A program made the translations under genes and the position numbers. Below, in pieces: positions 44,175-52,658 of a stretch of 64,000 bases of DNA. Numbering within the stretch: the first letter of the stretch is position 1; each line of letters opens with the position of its first letter. The stretch is from Sulfurospirillum sp. UBA4058 (GTDB taxonomy: Bacteria > Campylobacterota > Campylobacteria > Campylobacterales > Sulfurospirillaceae). The DNA lies in NCBI GenBank assembly GCA_002382085.1, contig DFZK01000009.1, positions 95,947 to 159,946 of the forward strand. The letters run 5' to 3'. The notes beneath the pieces were generated by a model. It did not search any database. It was not told the DNA's origin and saw nothing but the letters and a program-made list of their open reading frames with translations.

Positions 44175-45178
44175 AAATTTTTCGTGAAATTTTTAACGCG
44201 AAATCCCATATAGCGAAAAAGATCGGGAAGGTGTTTCATACGCATCAACCTTCTCGAGTAGATTTTCTGATTCGGCGTGAACGGCACCGTTTGAGCATTC
44301 TGTACGATTTGTGCCACCATTGCTACGAGATTATACTCTTCAAGGACACGCCTTCTAGCCTCTTTAAGAGCTTCAAAGCGTCTTTCGTATTCCCCTTCTT
44401 TTGCGATAATTTCTTTAATCGTCGCGATAGAACCTTCCATATCGTGAATATCGATCGCAATAATACTCTCTTCAGGAAAATAGTCGTAAACGTTCGGACA
44501 TCCGCAATAAATCGGAATACACCATCCTAGAAAGGCATCGGCTAACTTTTCCGTCCAAACGTCTTTACCGATATGATTTTCTATCGCGACGTGAAATTCG
44601 TATGGATCCAATGCATCTGCTTTACGTTCGATCCATTTAAAACCTTTGCCGAAGCGCTCAAGTTCGATAATCGACTCTTCCATTTTTTTCGTAAATGCAT
44701 AGCGTAAACGATGCATCGTATGTCCTTGTTGTTTGTCAGAACAGACGGTAGAAATTTTTTTTGTTTTAAGGGGTTGTTTCTCATTAATAATTTCATCGTA
44801 AGACTTCCCGTAAAACCAAATATTTCCCGTTTGAGAACGTAATGCATTAGGATGAGGCAATGCAATATCCTCTTGATTGGTTATCAGATAATGAAATTGT
44901 TTCGCAAAAGATTCTCCATATCTTGTTATTGAGCTAGGTTCAGTTGTTACAAGAATCGTATTTTCTTTTGGGCATTTTAAAGATTCAATACGATTGGGTA
45001 CTAATTTAGCAATATCATCAATAACAACTAACCAATCGTAATTTTCTTCTAAAGGATTAAAAATAAAAGTACAGTTTTCCCAAATTCCTTCATTTTTAGG
45101 AGTCTGTTTTTTAAAAGCATTTTCTCCATTTTCTAAGCTATTTCTATTTGTTAATTTTATTCTTATATTATCCCTCAT
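44171..45178 (-). CDS. GT10 family (alpha-1,3/4-fucosyltransferase-like)
   Basis: A 335-residue protein whose C-terminal half has the GT10 donor-binding signature: YEFHVAIENHIGKDVWTEKL followed by ADAFLGWCIPIYCGCPNVYD. Family members transfer fucose from GDP-fucose, which gmd and fcl in this window would supply. The N-terminal third, the acceptor side, is visibly richer in A+T than the rest. It follows gmhA by 14 bases and so belongs to the heptose operon. Acceptor is unknown; other GDP-sugars are possible. Confidence 0.85.
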   Translation of the reverse strand: MRDNIRIKLTNRNSLENGENAFKKQTPKNEGIWENCTFIFNPLEENYDWLVVIDDIAKLVPNRIESLKCPKENTILVTTEPSSITRYGESFAKQFHYLITNQEDIALPHPNALRSQTGNIWFYGKSYDEIINEKQPLKTKKISTVCSDKQQGHTMHRLRYAFTKKMEESIIELERFGKGFKWIERKADALDPYEFHVAIENHIGKDVWTEKLADAFLGWCIPIYCGCPNVYDYFPEESIIAIDIHDMEGSIATIKEIIAKEGEYERRFEALKEARRRVLEEYNLVAMVAQIVQNAQTVPFTPNQKIYSRRLMRMKHLPDLFRYMGFRVKNFTKNF

Positions 45179-45192
45179 TCAGAATCCCTTCT

Positions 45193-45765
45193 TCAAGTAC
45201 TTTTAGTAGAACAATCAACCATTTCGCAGATAATATGCCCGATCAAAATATGCATCTCTTGGATACGCGGAGTATCGTCGCTCGGAACGATAATATTAAT
45301 GTCGCAAAATTCGTTCATCACGCCGCCGTCTCGTCCGCTCAAACCTATCGTCTTGCATCCCATATTGCGGGCAAGACTGAGCGCGCGTACGACGTTTTTA
45401 CTGTGTCCGCTAGTCGAGATGCCGATCAGTACGTCGCCTTTTTGCGCTAAAGCTTCGACCTGACGGTCGAAAATGCGATCAAAGCCGTAATCGTTTCCTA
45501 CCGCCGTCAAAACCGACGTATCGGTCGTTAACGCAAGCCCCGCAAGCCCGCGTCGCTCCGCTTTATAACGCCCGCTTAGTTCCGCGGCGATATGCTGTGC
45601 GTCGGCGGCACTTCCGCCGTTGCCGCACAACATAATCTTCTGACCGTTTTTTAAGGCTTCGCTCACGATAATCGAAGCGGTATAGATGTGACTTTGTAGC
45701 GTTGCAAGCGTTGCTTCGACCACCGCTTGATGCGCTTTTATTTCGCCGTAAATCATCTCCATCAT
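45193..45765 (-). CDS. gmhA: Phosphoheptose isomerase
   Basis: This turns sedoheptulose-7-phosphate into D-glycero-D-manno-heptose-7-phosphate, the first step to ADP-heptose. It is a SIS-fold enzyme of 190 residues with LCGNGGSAADAQHIAAELSG and ISTSGHSKNVVRAL, and the zinc-site HIICEMVD near the C terminus. It overlaps hldE by four bases and completes, with gmhB, hldE and hldD, the whole heptose pathway in one cluster. Confidence 0.96.
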   Translation of the reverse strand: MMEMIYGEIKAHQAVVEATLATLQSHIYTASIIVSEALKNGQKIMLCGNGGSAADAQHIAAELSGRYKAERRGLAGLALTTDTSVLTAVGNDYGFDRIFDRQVEALAQKGDVLIGISTSGHSKNVVRALSLARNMGCKTIGLSGRDGGVMNEFCDINIIVPSDDTPRIQEMHILIGHIICEMVDCSTKST

Positions 45766-47198
45766 GCGTTACGTATCCTCTCGATCGTACTCGTCGTACT
45801 TTTTCCTTCAACAAAACTTACCAAGCGTACTTCTTTGGCAATGCCGCTACCTACGACCTCTTTACCTTCGTAGTCCGCGCCTTTAACCAAAATATCGGGT
45901 TTGATCGCGGTAATCAGCTCCAAAGGCGTGTCTTCGTCAAATAAAACGACGTAACTGACCGATTCTAAGCCCGCTAACAGATACGCCCGATCTTCCCATG
46001 AATTAATCGGACGGCTTTTGCCTTTTAAACGCGTGATCGAATCGTCTGAATTGAGCCCTACGATCAAAAGATCGCCGAAACTTTTAGCAACTTCAAGGTA
46101 CTTCACGTGTCCGACATGTAAAATGTCGAAACAACCGTTGGTAAAAACAACCGTGCGATGCTTTTGTTCGGCCAAAATACGAAGGATTTGCTCTTTCGTT
46201 TTAAGTTTACTTTGCGCGCTCGTTCGACAAAAGGTATGCTCGTAGGCGTCGATTTCATCAAAATTCGCCGTAGCGCTTCCCAATTTTCCGACGACGACGG
46301 CGGCGGCTTTATTGGCAAACGATGCCGCCTCTTGGATACTTAAATCGCAAGCAAGCGCATAGCCGAGCGCGGCTAAAACCGTATCGCCCGCACCGGTAAC
46401 GTCGTACACTTCACGCGCGACGGTAGGTATTTTCGTCAACGTATCGCCGAAAATCGCCATACCGTCTTCGGAAAGCGTAATCATCGCATACTCAAGATTT
46501 AAGCTCTCTTTGAGAAGCATTCCCGCTTTTTTCAGACTTTCATCGTCGATGATGGCGATTTTCGTTGCAATGCTCGCCTCTTTTTTATTGGGCGTTAGAA
46601 GCGTTGCACCGGTATATTTTCGATAATCCTCGCCTTTGGGATCGACTAAAATCAGTTTACGGTGGGCTCGTGCACGTGCGATAGTTTGACATGTAAGCGC
46701 ATTCGTTAAAACCCCTTTGCCGTAATCGGAAAGCAACACAAGATCGACAGAGGGAAGGAGGTGTTCATAATGCTCCAAAAGCGTATCGACCGAACTTTGT
46801 TTGATCGGCTCTTTGGATTCGCTGTCAAATCGCACGACATGTTGATGCGACGCAATCACGCGACTTTTTTTACCGGTTTTACGCCCGATTTCTCGAACGA
46901 TACCCCTCACGTCGGCACCGGAAGTTTCGAGCATGCGCAAAAGCTCTTCGGCATTCTCGTCTTGACCGACGACGCTTAAAATACTTACCTTCGCGCCCAA
47001 ACTTAAGAGATTATTGACCACATTCCCCGCTCCGCCCAAAACGGTGCTCTCTTTTTGAACGTCTACGACTTGCACCGGAGCTTCAGGCGAAATACGCTCA
47101 CATTTTCCCCACAGGTAATGATCCAACATCACATCGCCGACGACTAAAATATTCGGACGATACGTTCGTAATTTATCCACGTTTGACTTCACTTTCAT
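45762..47198 (-). CDS. hldE: Bifunctional heptose 7-phosphate kinase / heptose 1-phosphate adenylyltransferase
   Basis: The N-terminal ribokinase-like domain (about 1-320) carries NILVVGDVMLDHYLWG and the catalytic VTGAGDTVLAALG; the C-terminal nucleotidyltransferase carries VFTNGCFDILHVGHVKYL. Both steps of ADP-heptose formation, apart from the phosphatase GmhB, are thus in one protein of 478 residues. The upstream ATG at 47222 is rejected for overlapping hldD by 50 bases; the one used overlaps by 26, and GTG starts further in are possible. A TGACATGTAA copy is at 46687. Confidence 0.95.
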   Translation of the reverse strand: MKVKSNVDKLRTYRPNILVVGDVMLDHYLWGKCERISPEAPVQVVDVQKESTVLGGAGNVVNNLLSLGAKVSILSVVGQDENAEELLRMLETSGADVRGIVREIGRKTGKKSRVIASHQHVVRFDSESKEPIKQSSVDTLLEHYEHLLPSVDLVLLSDYGKGVLTNALTCQTIARARAHRKLILVDPKGEDYRKYTGATLLTPNKKEASIATKIAIIDDESLKKAGMLLKESLNLEYAMITLSEDGMAIFGDTLTKIPTVAREVYDVTGAGDTVLAALGYALACDLSIQEAASFANKAAAVVVGKLGSATANFDEIDAYEHTFCRTSAQSKLKTKEQILRILAEQKHRTVVFTNGCFDILHVGHVKYLEVAKSFGDLLIVGLNSDDSITRLKGKSRPINSWEDRAYLLAGLESVSYVVLFDEDTPLELITAIKPDILVKGADYEGKEVVGSGIAKEVRLVSFVEGKSTTSTIERIRNA

Positions 47199-48174
47199 AA
47201 ATCCGTTTGATTTCGGGAGCATACGCTTTGATACCCTCCTCCAAACTCACGTTCGGACGGTACCCCAAATCCTGACATGTTAAAGCGATATCTGCTTGCG
47301 TATGCATCTGGTATGCGCCTAAATAAGGATTTTCAAAATAGTCCGTACCGAATGCGGTACCGAGCTCTTTTTGCAACGTATCGGCAATGGCTTGAAAACT
47401 ACGCGGCTTCCCCGTTCCGACGTTGTAAACGCCGCTTTTACCCGAAAGTGCGGCTTTAATATTGGCTTGAACGACGTCGTCGATGTAGATAAAATCGCGT
47501 TGAATATTCTCCGATCCGTAAAAGAGCCGCGGTACGTTACCGTCTAAAATTTGAAGCCCGAGTTGCAATGCCATGGATGCCGTTTTATGTTTAAAATACT
47601 CTCGTGGACCGTAAACGTTAAAATAACGAAGCCCTACGACGGACATTTGCGGATAGGATACGCAAAATGCTCGAGCGATCTGTTCCATCGCAAGCTTGCT
47701 AAAACCGTACACGTTTTGAGGTCGCTCGCATCCGATGCGTTGAGGAGAAGGCGCATCGCCGTACGTTGCGGCACTGGAAGCGTACACGACCGCCGCACCG
47801 CTTTTTCGGGCCAGTTCTAAAATATGCTTAAACGCGTTAACGTTGGTTTGAATCATGATGCCTTGATCGAGCACGGTCGTATCGGAAATCGCCGCTTCGT
47901 GAAAAATATAATCAAAGCCGTACGCTTCCAATTTTTCCAATGCACGTTCGTCGTTAATATCGCCGCCGATCACTTCGCCTTGAAATCCGATCAGGTTTTT
48001 AAAATGCCCGAAACTCTTCAAATGGCCGTTGGAAAACGTTGCTTCGCTTCGAAAACAATCAAAGACGACGACTTTACATGTAGGAAAATTTTCTTGAAAA
48101 TAAAAAGCGAGGTTACTGCCGATAAAACCTGCCCCGCCCGTAATTAAAACCGTTTTATGATGAAAATCGACCAT
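47173..48174 (-). CDS. hldD: ADP-glyceromanno-heptose 6-epimerase
   Basis: This epimerises ADP-D-glycero- to ADP-L-glycero-D-manno-heptose, the donor for LPS core heptosyltransferases. It is an extended short-chain dehydrogenase of 333 residues with VLITGGAGFIGSNLAFYF, the Ser in YASSAATYGDAPSPQ, YGFSKLAMEQ with Tyr-x3-Lys, and YFNVYGPREYFKHKTASMAL, which is specific to HldD. It is nine bases from gmhB. Confidence 0.96.
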   Translation of the reverse strand: MVDFHHKTVLITGGAGFIGSNLAFYFQENFPTCKVVVFDCFRSEATFSNGHLKSFGHFKNLIGFQGEVIGGDINDERALEKLEAYGFDYIFHEAAISDTTVLDQGIMIQTNVNAFKHILELARKSGAAVVYASSAATYGDAPSPQRIGCERPQNVYGFSKLAMEQIARAFCVSYPQMSVVGLRYFNVYGPREYFKHKTASMALQLGLQILDGNVPRLFYGSENIQRDFIYIDDVVQANIKAALSGKSGVYNVGTGKPRSFQAIADTLQKELGTAFGTDYFENPYLGAYQMHTQADIALTCQDLGYRPNVSLEEGIKAYAPEIKRIYESEVKRG

Positions 48175-48183
48175 AAAAAAACC

Positions 48184-48705
48184 TTACTTATCGCTATTTG
48201 CTTTAATAATATCGATTGTATCTAAAATAAAATTAACCCTATATTTAGCATCGCTCGGCTGTTCTTTGCCGATGAAAATCGTTTGCTCGATTTGAGCACC
48301 TCGCGCGGCGGTCATATCGCTTGGTTTATCGCCGATCATCCAAGAACGCTTCACGTCGATATCAAACGCTTGAATCGCCGCTTCAAACATACCGCTTTGA
48401 GGCTTTCGACACCGACACGCCTGCTCGGGTGCATGCGGACAATGATACACCGCGTCGATGGTAACGTTGACATGTAAAAGTTCTTGACGCATCCACGACG
48501 TCAAAACTTGAAAATCCTCTTCACGGTAATACCCGCGTCCGATACCCGACTGATTGGTCACGATTAGGAGCAAATAGCCTAACGCTTGAAAGGTGCGCAA
48601 AGTCTCGAAAACGCCCTCGCAAAACTCAAACTCCTCGATCCGATAGACATAGCCTTTATCTTTGTTGATCACGCCGTCGCGATCCAAAAAAACCGCTTTG
48701 TTCAC
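48184..48705 (-). CDS. gmhB: Heptose 1,7-bisphosphate phosphatase
   Basis: A HAD-family phosphatase of 173 residues that removes the C7 phosphate in ADP-heptose synthesis. The nucleophile motif is FLDRDGVINKDKGYVY, then LLIVTNQSGIGRGYY, the zinc loop HCPHAPEQACRCRKP with its Cys residues, and WMIGDKPSDMTAA. The 3' end is richer in A+T. A TGACATGTAA copy (48468) lies in the codons for Leu-His-Val. Its start immediately follows the stop of the TPR gene. Confidence 0.95.
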   Translation of the reverse strand: MNKAVFLDRDGVINKDKGYVYRIEEFEFCEGVFETLRTFQALGYLLLIVTNQSGIGRGYYREEDFQVLTSWMRQELLHVNVTIDAVYHCPHAPEQACRCRKPQSGMFEAAIQAFDIDVKRSWMIGDKPSDMTAARGAQIEQTIFIGKEQPSDAKYRVNFILDTIDIIKANSDK

Positions 48706-49410
48706 CTATTTTTCCAACTCTTGCGTAATGTCGCTGAGCAAATTGGTATACTCCAAATAGTCAAACTCTTTTTGCTGTGCCATCAAAGACTCTTTTGCCC
48801 GTTTAAAAAACACGCGCGCTTCGTCGCGATTTTTCATATCGTAGGCTAAAAATTTCCCCATATAATAATTGGCGAAAAGGTGATCCGGCTCGACATTCAA
48901 GACCTTTTGAACGGCTTCCAACGCACTGTAAATTTGCGTATTTTTTTGCAGGGCAAGAGCGAGTTTGAGACGAATCATATGTTGCATTCCGTCCACCGCC
49001 AAGCTTTTCTTATACATCAACGCCGCTTCGCTAAAAATTCCCATCTCAAAATAGCCGTCGCCCAATTCGTTCCAAATGCGTTTATCGTTACTTTTTGCCG
49101 CTTGTTGTTTGAGGTTGGTGACTTTGAGAGCAAACGGCAAAACCGTTGCGATTTGGCTGTTTTCGACATGATGGGGATCGATCGTATAAGCATCGACGAG
49201 CAGTTCAAAACCGCGCGCGATTTGCCCGCGCTTGAGGTAAATGTTGGCAAGTTGAAGCATACAAACCGTATTGGAAGGCTCTTCAAGTAAAATTTTTTCA
49301 ATCTTCTCTTTAGCACTTTGAGAATCGATTCGCTCCGTTTCGCATACGCTATGCGTTTGAGCGTACGCCAAAGAGAGAAAGCACGCGATCATACTCACCG
49401 TTCGAAACAT
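48706..49410 (-). CDS. Secreted TPR protein
   Basis: A 234-residue protein with a signal peptide (about 1-17, SMIACFLSLAYA) and several tetratricopeptide repeats (NTVCMLQLANIYLKRGQIAR, RIWNELGDGYFEMGIFSEAA, NYYMGKFLAYDMKNRDEARV). It should be periplasmic and mediate protein contacts; the partner is unknown. It heads the gmhB-hldD-hldE-gmhA transcript behind its own promoter, so a link with LPS assembly or the envelope is possible but not shown. Confidence 0.78.
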   Translation of the reverse strand: MFRTVSMIACFLSLAYAQTHSVCETERIDSQSAKEKIEKILLEEPSNTVCMLQLANIYLKRGQIARGFELLVDAYTIDPHHVENSQIATVLPFALKVTNLKQQAAKSNDKRIWNELGDGYFEMGIFSEAALMYKKSLAVDGMQHMIRLKLALALQKNTQIYSALEAVQKVLNVEPDHLFANYYMGKFLAYDMKNRDEARVFFKRAKESLMAQQKEFDYLEYTNLLSDITQELEK

Positions 49411-49443
49411 TTCGACCTACCGTCCTCAGATTTTTTTGGATAG

Positions 49444-49449
49444 ATTATA
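49444..49449 (-). promoter_or_regulatory. -10 box of the TPR-heptose operon
   Basis: TATAAT on the minus strand, 34 bases before the TPR gene. Upstream the sequence holds TTTGGGT twice at 14-base spacing, in place of a usual -35. Confidence 0.5.
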
Positions 49450-49526
49450 CCCAAACTTTGACCCAAACCCTCTTGGCTTTTTGTGCAAATGTCACATCGA
49501 CTAAGCAAGGATAAAGTCTCGTGCGT

Positions 49527-49532
49527 TATAAT
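49527..49532 (+). promoter_or_regulatory. -10 box of the cytochrome c gene
   Basis: TATAAT on the plus strand, 32 bases upstream of the start codon, without a clear -35. Confidence 0.5.
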
Positions 49533-49563
49533 TTTGCCACACACAACATTCAAGGGGATTCCG

Positions 49564-49860
49564 ATGAAAAAACTCTCTCTATTCTTGGCGATTGCGGCTT
49601 GTTCAACGCTTATGGCGGCGGATGGCGAAGCGGTCTACAAATCAAAATGCTTTTCATGTCACGGCGACAAAGCATCTAAATCGGCTTTAAACAAGTCTCA
49701 AATTATTGCAGGCTGGGATGCCGCAAAAATCATCGCTTCCGTTAACGGATACAAAAACGGCGAAGGCGGACCGATGAAAGGCGTTATGAAACCGATCGCT
49801 TCAGGCTTAAGCGACGAAGATCTTAAAGCAGTCGCCGCTACCATCGCTTCTTATAAATAA
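49564..49860 (+). CDS. Small class I cytochrome c
   Basis: A 98-residue secreted monohaem cytochrome. A signal peptide (about 1-19) precedes the haem site C29-F-S-C32-H33 (KCFSCHGDK); Met residues in GPMKGVMKPIASG offer the sixth ligand. It resembles the c553-type electron carriers of Campylobacter and Helicobacter, which pass electrons from the bc1 complex to the cbb3 oxidase. The neighbours ccoS and ccoI fit this. The start follows an AAGGGGA site; an earlier in-frame ATG at 49483 lies upstream of the promoter. Confidence 0.92.
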   Translation: MKKLSLFLAIAACSTLMAADGEAVYKSKCFSCHGDKASKSALNKSQIIAGWDAAKIIASVNGYKNGEGGPMKGVMKPIASGLSDEDLKAVAATIASYK

Positions 49861-49866
49861 TGGATG

Positions 49867-49896
49867 CGGTTACGGGGGTATCTTCTCTCGTAGCCG
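49867..49896 (+). terminator. Possible terminator after the cytochrome c gene
   Basis: CGGTTACG and CGTAGCCG can form an eight-pair stem with one G-U pair and a 14-base loop. Only a weak T-rich stretch follows. It stands between the convergent cytochrome c and ccoS genes. Confidence 0.35.
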
Positions 49897-49912
49897 TACT
49901 GGCTTTTAGATT

Positions 49913-50152
49913 TTAATCGGGCGGGGCGTATCCCGTCTCTTTTTTGCGTTTTTCTTCCAAAAGTTCTTTGCGTTTTTTCTCCATCATCACCGCATCGTTC
50001 AACGCCTCTTGGCTGTCAAACTGCGCACCGTCGATAAACTTGGTTTGATCGTCGAATTGTCCGCTTCGAATTCCCCATATCAATGCCCATAAACCAAACG
50101 CTCCCAAAAGCGTCGAAGCACCGAGCATCATCGCAATAACCCAACCGTCCAT
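49913..50152 (-). CDS. ccoS: cbb3 oxidase assembly protein CcoS
   Basis: A 79-residue membrane protein with one N-terminal helix (about 4-28, VIAMMLGASTLLGAFGLWAL) ending in the family's WGIRSGQFDD, which leads to a charged tail. CcoS is needed to insert haem and copper into cbb3 cytochrome oxidase. It overlaps the ccoI gene by one base, the common ccoI-ccoS order. The tail with many Lys and Glu residues is longer than in most CcoS proteins. Confidence 0.92.
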   Translation of the reverse strand: MDGWVIAMMLGASTLLGAFGLWALIWGIRSGQFDDQTKFIDGAQFDSQEALNDAVMMEKKRKELLEEKRKKETGYAPPD

Positions 50153-52575
50153 TACTCTTTCCTTTTCAATACCGTTTTAATACGCATCGCATTTCCCACC
50201 ACGACCAGCGAGCTTAAAGACATCGACAATGCCGCAAACAGGGGGATAATGTAACCGCTCATCGCCAAAGGTACGGTTAAGACGTTGTAAAGCAGCGAAA
50301 ACGCCAGATTCTCTTTGACGATGCGCAACGTTTTACGTGCAATTACAAACGCTTCGTACAAACCGCGCATATCGCCTTGCGTCAAAACGACGTCGCTCAC
50401 TTCGACCGCTACGTCCGCACCGCTTCCCATTGCAATAGCGATTTCGCTACTCGAGAGTGCTAACGTATCGTTGATACCGTCTCCCACCATGACGACCTTA
50501 TGCCCTTTTTGGCGTAACGCTTCGATGTAGTGCGCTTTTTCGTGCGGTAAGAGGGCAGAAGCATACGTTTCGATCCCCGCTTCTTTTGCGATACTTTCGG
50601 TCACATGCGCATGATCGCCGCTTAAGAGGACCAACGAAAGACCTAATACTTTCATCTTTTCAAGGCTCTCTTTTGCATCGCTTTTGAGCGTATCTTTTAA
50701 ACCGAACATCGCAACGATACGACCGTCGACGGCAAAAAAGTAGTGCGTCAAATGTTCCAAAGAAGCGGGAATCACAACCTCAATCCCCTCTTCTTGCATC
50801 AATCGGGCATTGCCGCCGAGGAGGATTTTCGTATCGCACACGGCTTTGACGCCTTTGGCTTCGATCGCCTTGATCTGCTCTAAACGGTGTGAGGGCATAT
50901 CCGAAAACCGCGCTTTTAAATAGGTTCCTACGCCTTGGCTGATCGGATGCGAAGAGCTACATGTAAGCGCATACGCTAAAGACGCAAACGATTCGTCTTC
51001 AAAGATTGCCTCGATCACTTCGGGCTTTGCGTTGGTAATCGTGCCCGTTTTATCCAGCACTAACGTATCGCATTGTGCCATACTTTCCAAAAATCCCGCC
51101 TCTTTAAACAAAATGCCTCTTCGTGCCGCCAAAGAGATGCCGACCAACGTCGCAATCGGCGTCGCCAAAGACAGAGCGCACGGACAGGCGATGACGATGA
51201 CGGAGATCGAAACGATCAACGCGGTCTCAAACGAAGCACTTTGGTAGAACCAAAAACAAAACGTCGCAAGGGCCAAACTTAAAATCGTACGCGAGAAATA
51301 GCCCGAAATTCGGTTTGCCAATTTCTCTATTTGCGGTTTTTTACTCATTGCGTCTTCCAGCAAAGAGACGATTTTCGAGAGCATCGAAGAAGCAAACGTC
51401 GACGTCGCCTTGTAACGAATCACGCTGTCTAAACAGATAGAACCGCTTAACATTTTATCGCCTTGTTTGAGTAAAACGGGAATCGATTCGCCGTTAATGC
51501 GCGAGAGATCAAACGACCCTTCTCCTTCGCAAACGATGCCGTCGATCACGATTTTATCGCCGGCGCGTACCTCAAGGATTTCGCCCGCCTCAATCGATTC
51601 GACGTCGGTTAAAATTTTTTCTTCGCCCTTGACCAATACGACTTCCGTAGGCATTGCGCTACCGAACGCATCCATCGTATCGACGGCTTTTTTCTTGGTT
51701 AAAACTTCTAAATATTTCCCCGCAAAAACAAACGTGATAATCATCGTAACCGAGTCGAAATAGACTTCGGCATTTTGAGAGAACATCGCGTATAACGAAA
51801 AAAGATAGGTTAAAGAAGCTCCCGTAGCGACCAAAAAATCCATCGTAATCTGTTTGTGCTTCAATCCGTAATACGCCCCTTTAAAATAGACCGAACCCGT
51901 ATAAAAAAGCGTCGGACTGGCTAAAACGAACTCCGCAAAATTTAAAATATTTTTATGGTATTTCTCCATACCGCTAAAATAGCCCGCATATTGCGCTACG
52001 GCGATCCACATCACGTTCATCGTCGCAAAAATACCGACCAAGAGCTTCGTATAGTACTCCCTACGTTGGGCGATACTGCGTTCTTCACCGCTTTTTGGAT
52101 CGTACGGATACGCGTTATACCCGATACTTCGAATCGTCTCGATAATCTCGGAGAGCTTGATGACGCTTCCGTCCCAAACGATTTTGGCTTTATGGTTCGT
52201 ATAATTAATGCTCGCCTCAACGATGCCCTCTTTTTTGGAAAGCACTTTTTCGTTGAGCCACACGCAGGCACTGCAATGAATTCCCTCGATAATAAGCGAA
52301 ATTTCGTTAAAGCCCTCTTTATTCTCTTTCACGTATTTGGAGACAAATCCGTCCAAATCAAACCGTGCAACGTCGTCGTGTAACACTTTAGGCGGCTCAA
52401 GCGTCGTCTCACCTATCTTTCCGTAAAAAGTCTGTAGTCCTTCGTCTTGCAAAAGATGAAAAACGCCTTGGCAGCCTTTGCAACAAAAGTACTTCGAGGG
52501 CGTAAAGCTTTGATCTTCAAATAATGCCGAAGCATCGTACTCTAAACGGCAGTGATCGCAACGTTGTTTAGCCAT
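50152..52575 (-). CDS. ccoI: Copper-translocating P-type ATPase for cbb3 oxidase assembly
   Basis: A P1B ATPase of 807 residues. An N-terminal Cys-rich metal-binding domain (CDHCRLEYD, FCCKGCQGVF, about 6-45) precedes a heavy-metal-associated domain with GIHCSACVW. Eight transmembrane helices include the CPC site (IACPCALSLATP); DKTGTITN is the phosphorylation site, SSHPIS the nucleotide-binding SHP and GDGINDTLAL the hinge. The Cys-rich domain and the linked ccoS mark it as CcoI/FixI, which exports copper for oxidase maturation, rather than a detoxifying CopA. Confidence 0.93.
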   Translation of the reverse strand: MAKQRCDHCRLEYDASALFEDQSFTPSKYFCCKGCQGVFHLLQDEGLQTFYGKIGETTLEPPKVLHDDVARFDLDGFVSKYVKENKEGFNEISLIIEGIHCSACVWLNEKVLSKKEGIVEASINYTNHKAKIVWDGSVIKLSEIIETIRSIGYNAYPYDPKSGEERSIAQRREYYTKLLVGIFATMNVMWIAVAQYAGYFSGMEKYHKNILNFAEFVLASPTLFYTGSVYFKGAYYGLKHKQITMDFLVATGASLTYLFSLYAMFSQNAEVYFDSVTMIITFVFAGKYLEVLTKKKAVDTMDAFGSAMPTEVVLVKGEEKILTDVESIEAGEILEVRAGDKIVIDGIVCEGEGSFDLSRINGESIPVLLKQGDKMLSGSICLDSVIRYKATSTFASSMLSKIVSLLEDAMSKKPQIEKLANRISGYFSRTILSLALATFCFWFYQSASFETALIVSISVIVIACPCALSLATPIATLVGISLAARRGILFKEAGFLESMAQCDTLVLDKTGTITNAKPEVIEAIFEDESFASLAYALTCSSSHPISQGVGTYLKARFSDMPSHRLEQIKAIEAKGVKAVCDTKILLGGNARLMQEEGIEVVIPASLEHLTHYFFAVDGRIVAMFGLKDTLKSDAKESLEKMKVLGLSLVLLSGDHAHVTESIAKEAGIETYASALLPHEKAHYIEALRQKGHKVVMVGDGINDTLALSSSEIAIAMGSGADVAVEVSDVVLTQGDMRGLYEAFVIARKTLRIVKENLAFSLLYNVLTVPLAMSGYIIPLFAALSMSLSSLVVVGNAMRIKTVLKRKE

Positions 52576-52605
52576 AGTAATCTTTCAGATAAAGTTTGAG
52601 CTCAG

Positions 52606-52611
52606 ATTATA
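52606..52611 (-). promoter_or_regulatory. -10 box of the ccoI-ccoS operon
   Basis: TATAAT on the minus strand, 31 bases before the ccoI start codon. No Fnr-type operator is evident. Confidence 0.5.
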
Positions 52612-52658
52612 GCGTGACTTTTGTGTGATGAACCTGATAGTTAGGTTTCAAACGAGCA

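Noticed and set aside
15341..45765. CRISPR array or insertion sequences in the polysaccharide region
   Set aside because: No regularly spaced repeats, transposase genes or terminal inverted repeats were seen; the repeated ACATGT motif is dispersed at irregular distances.
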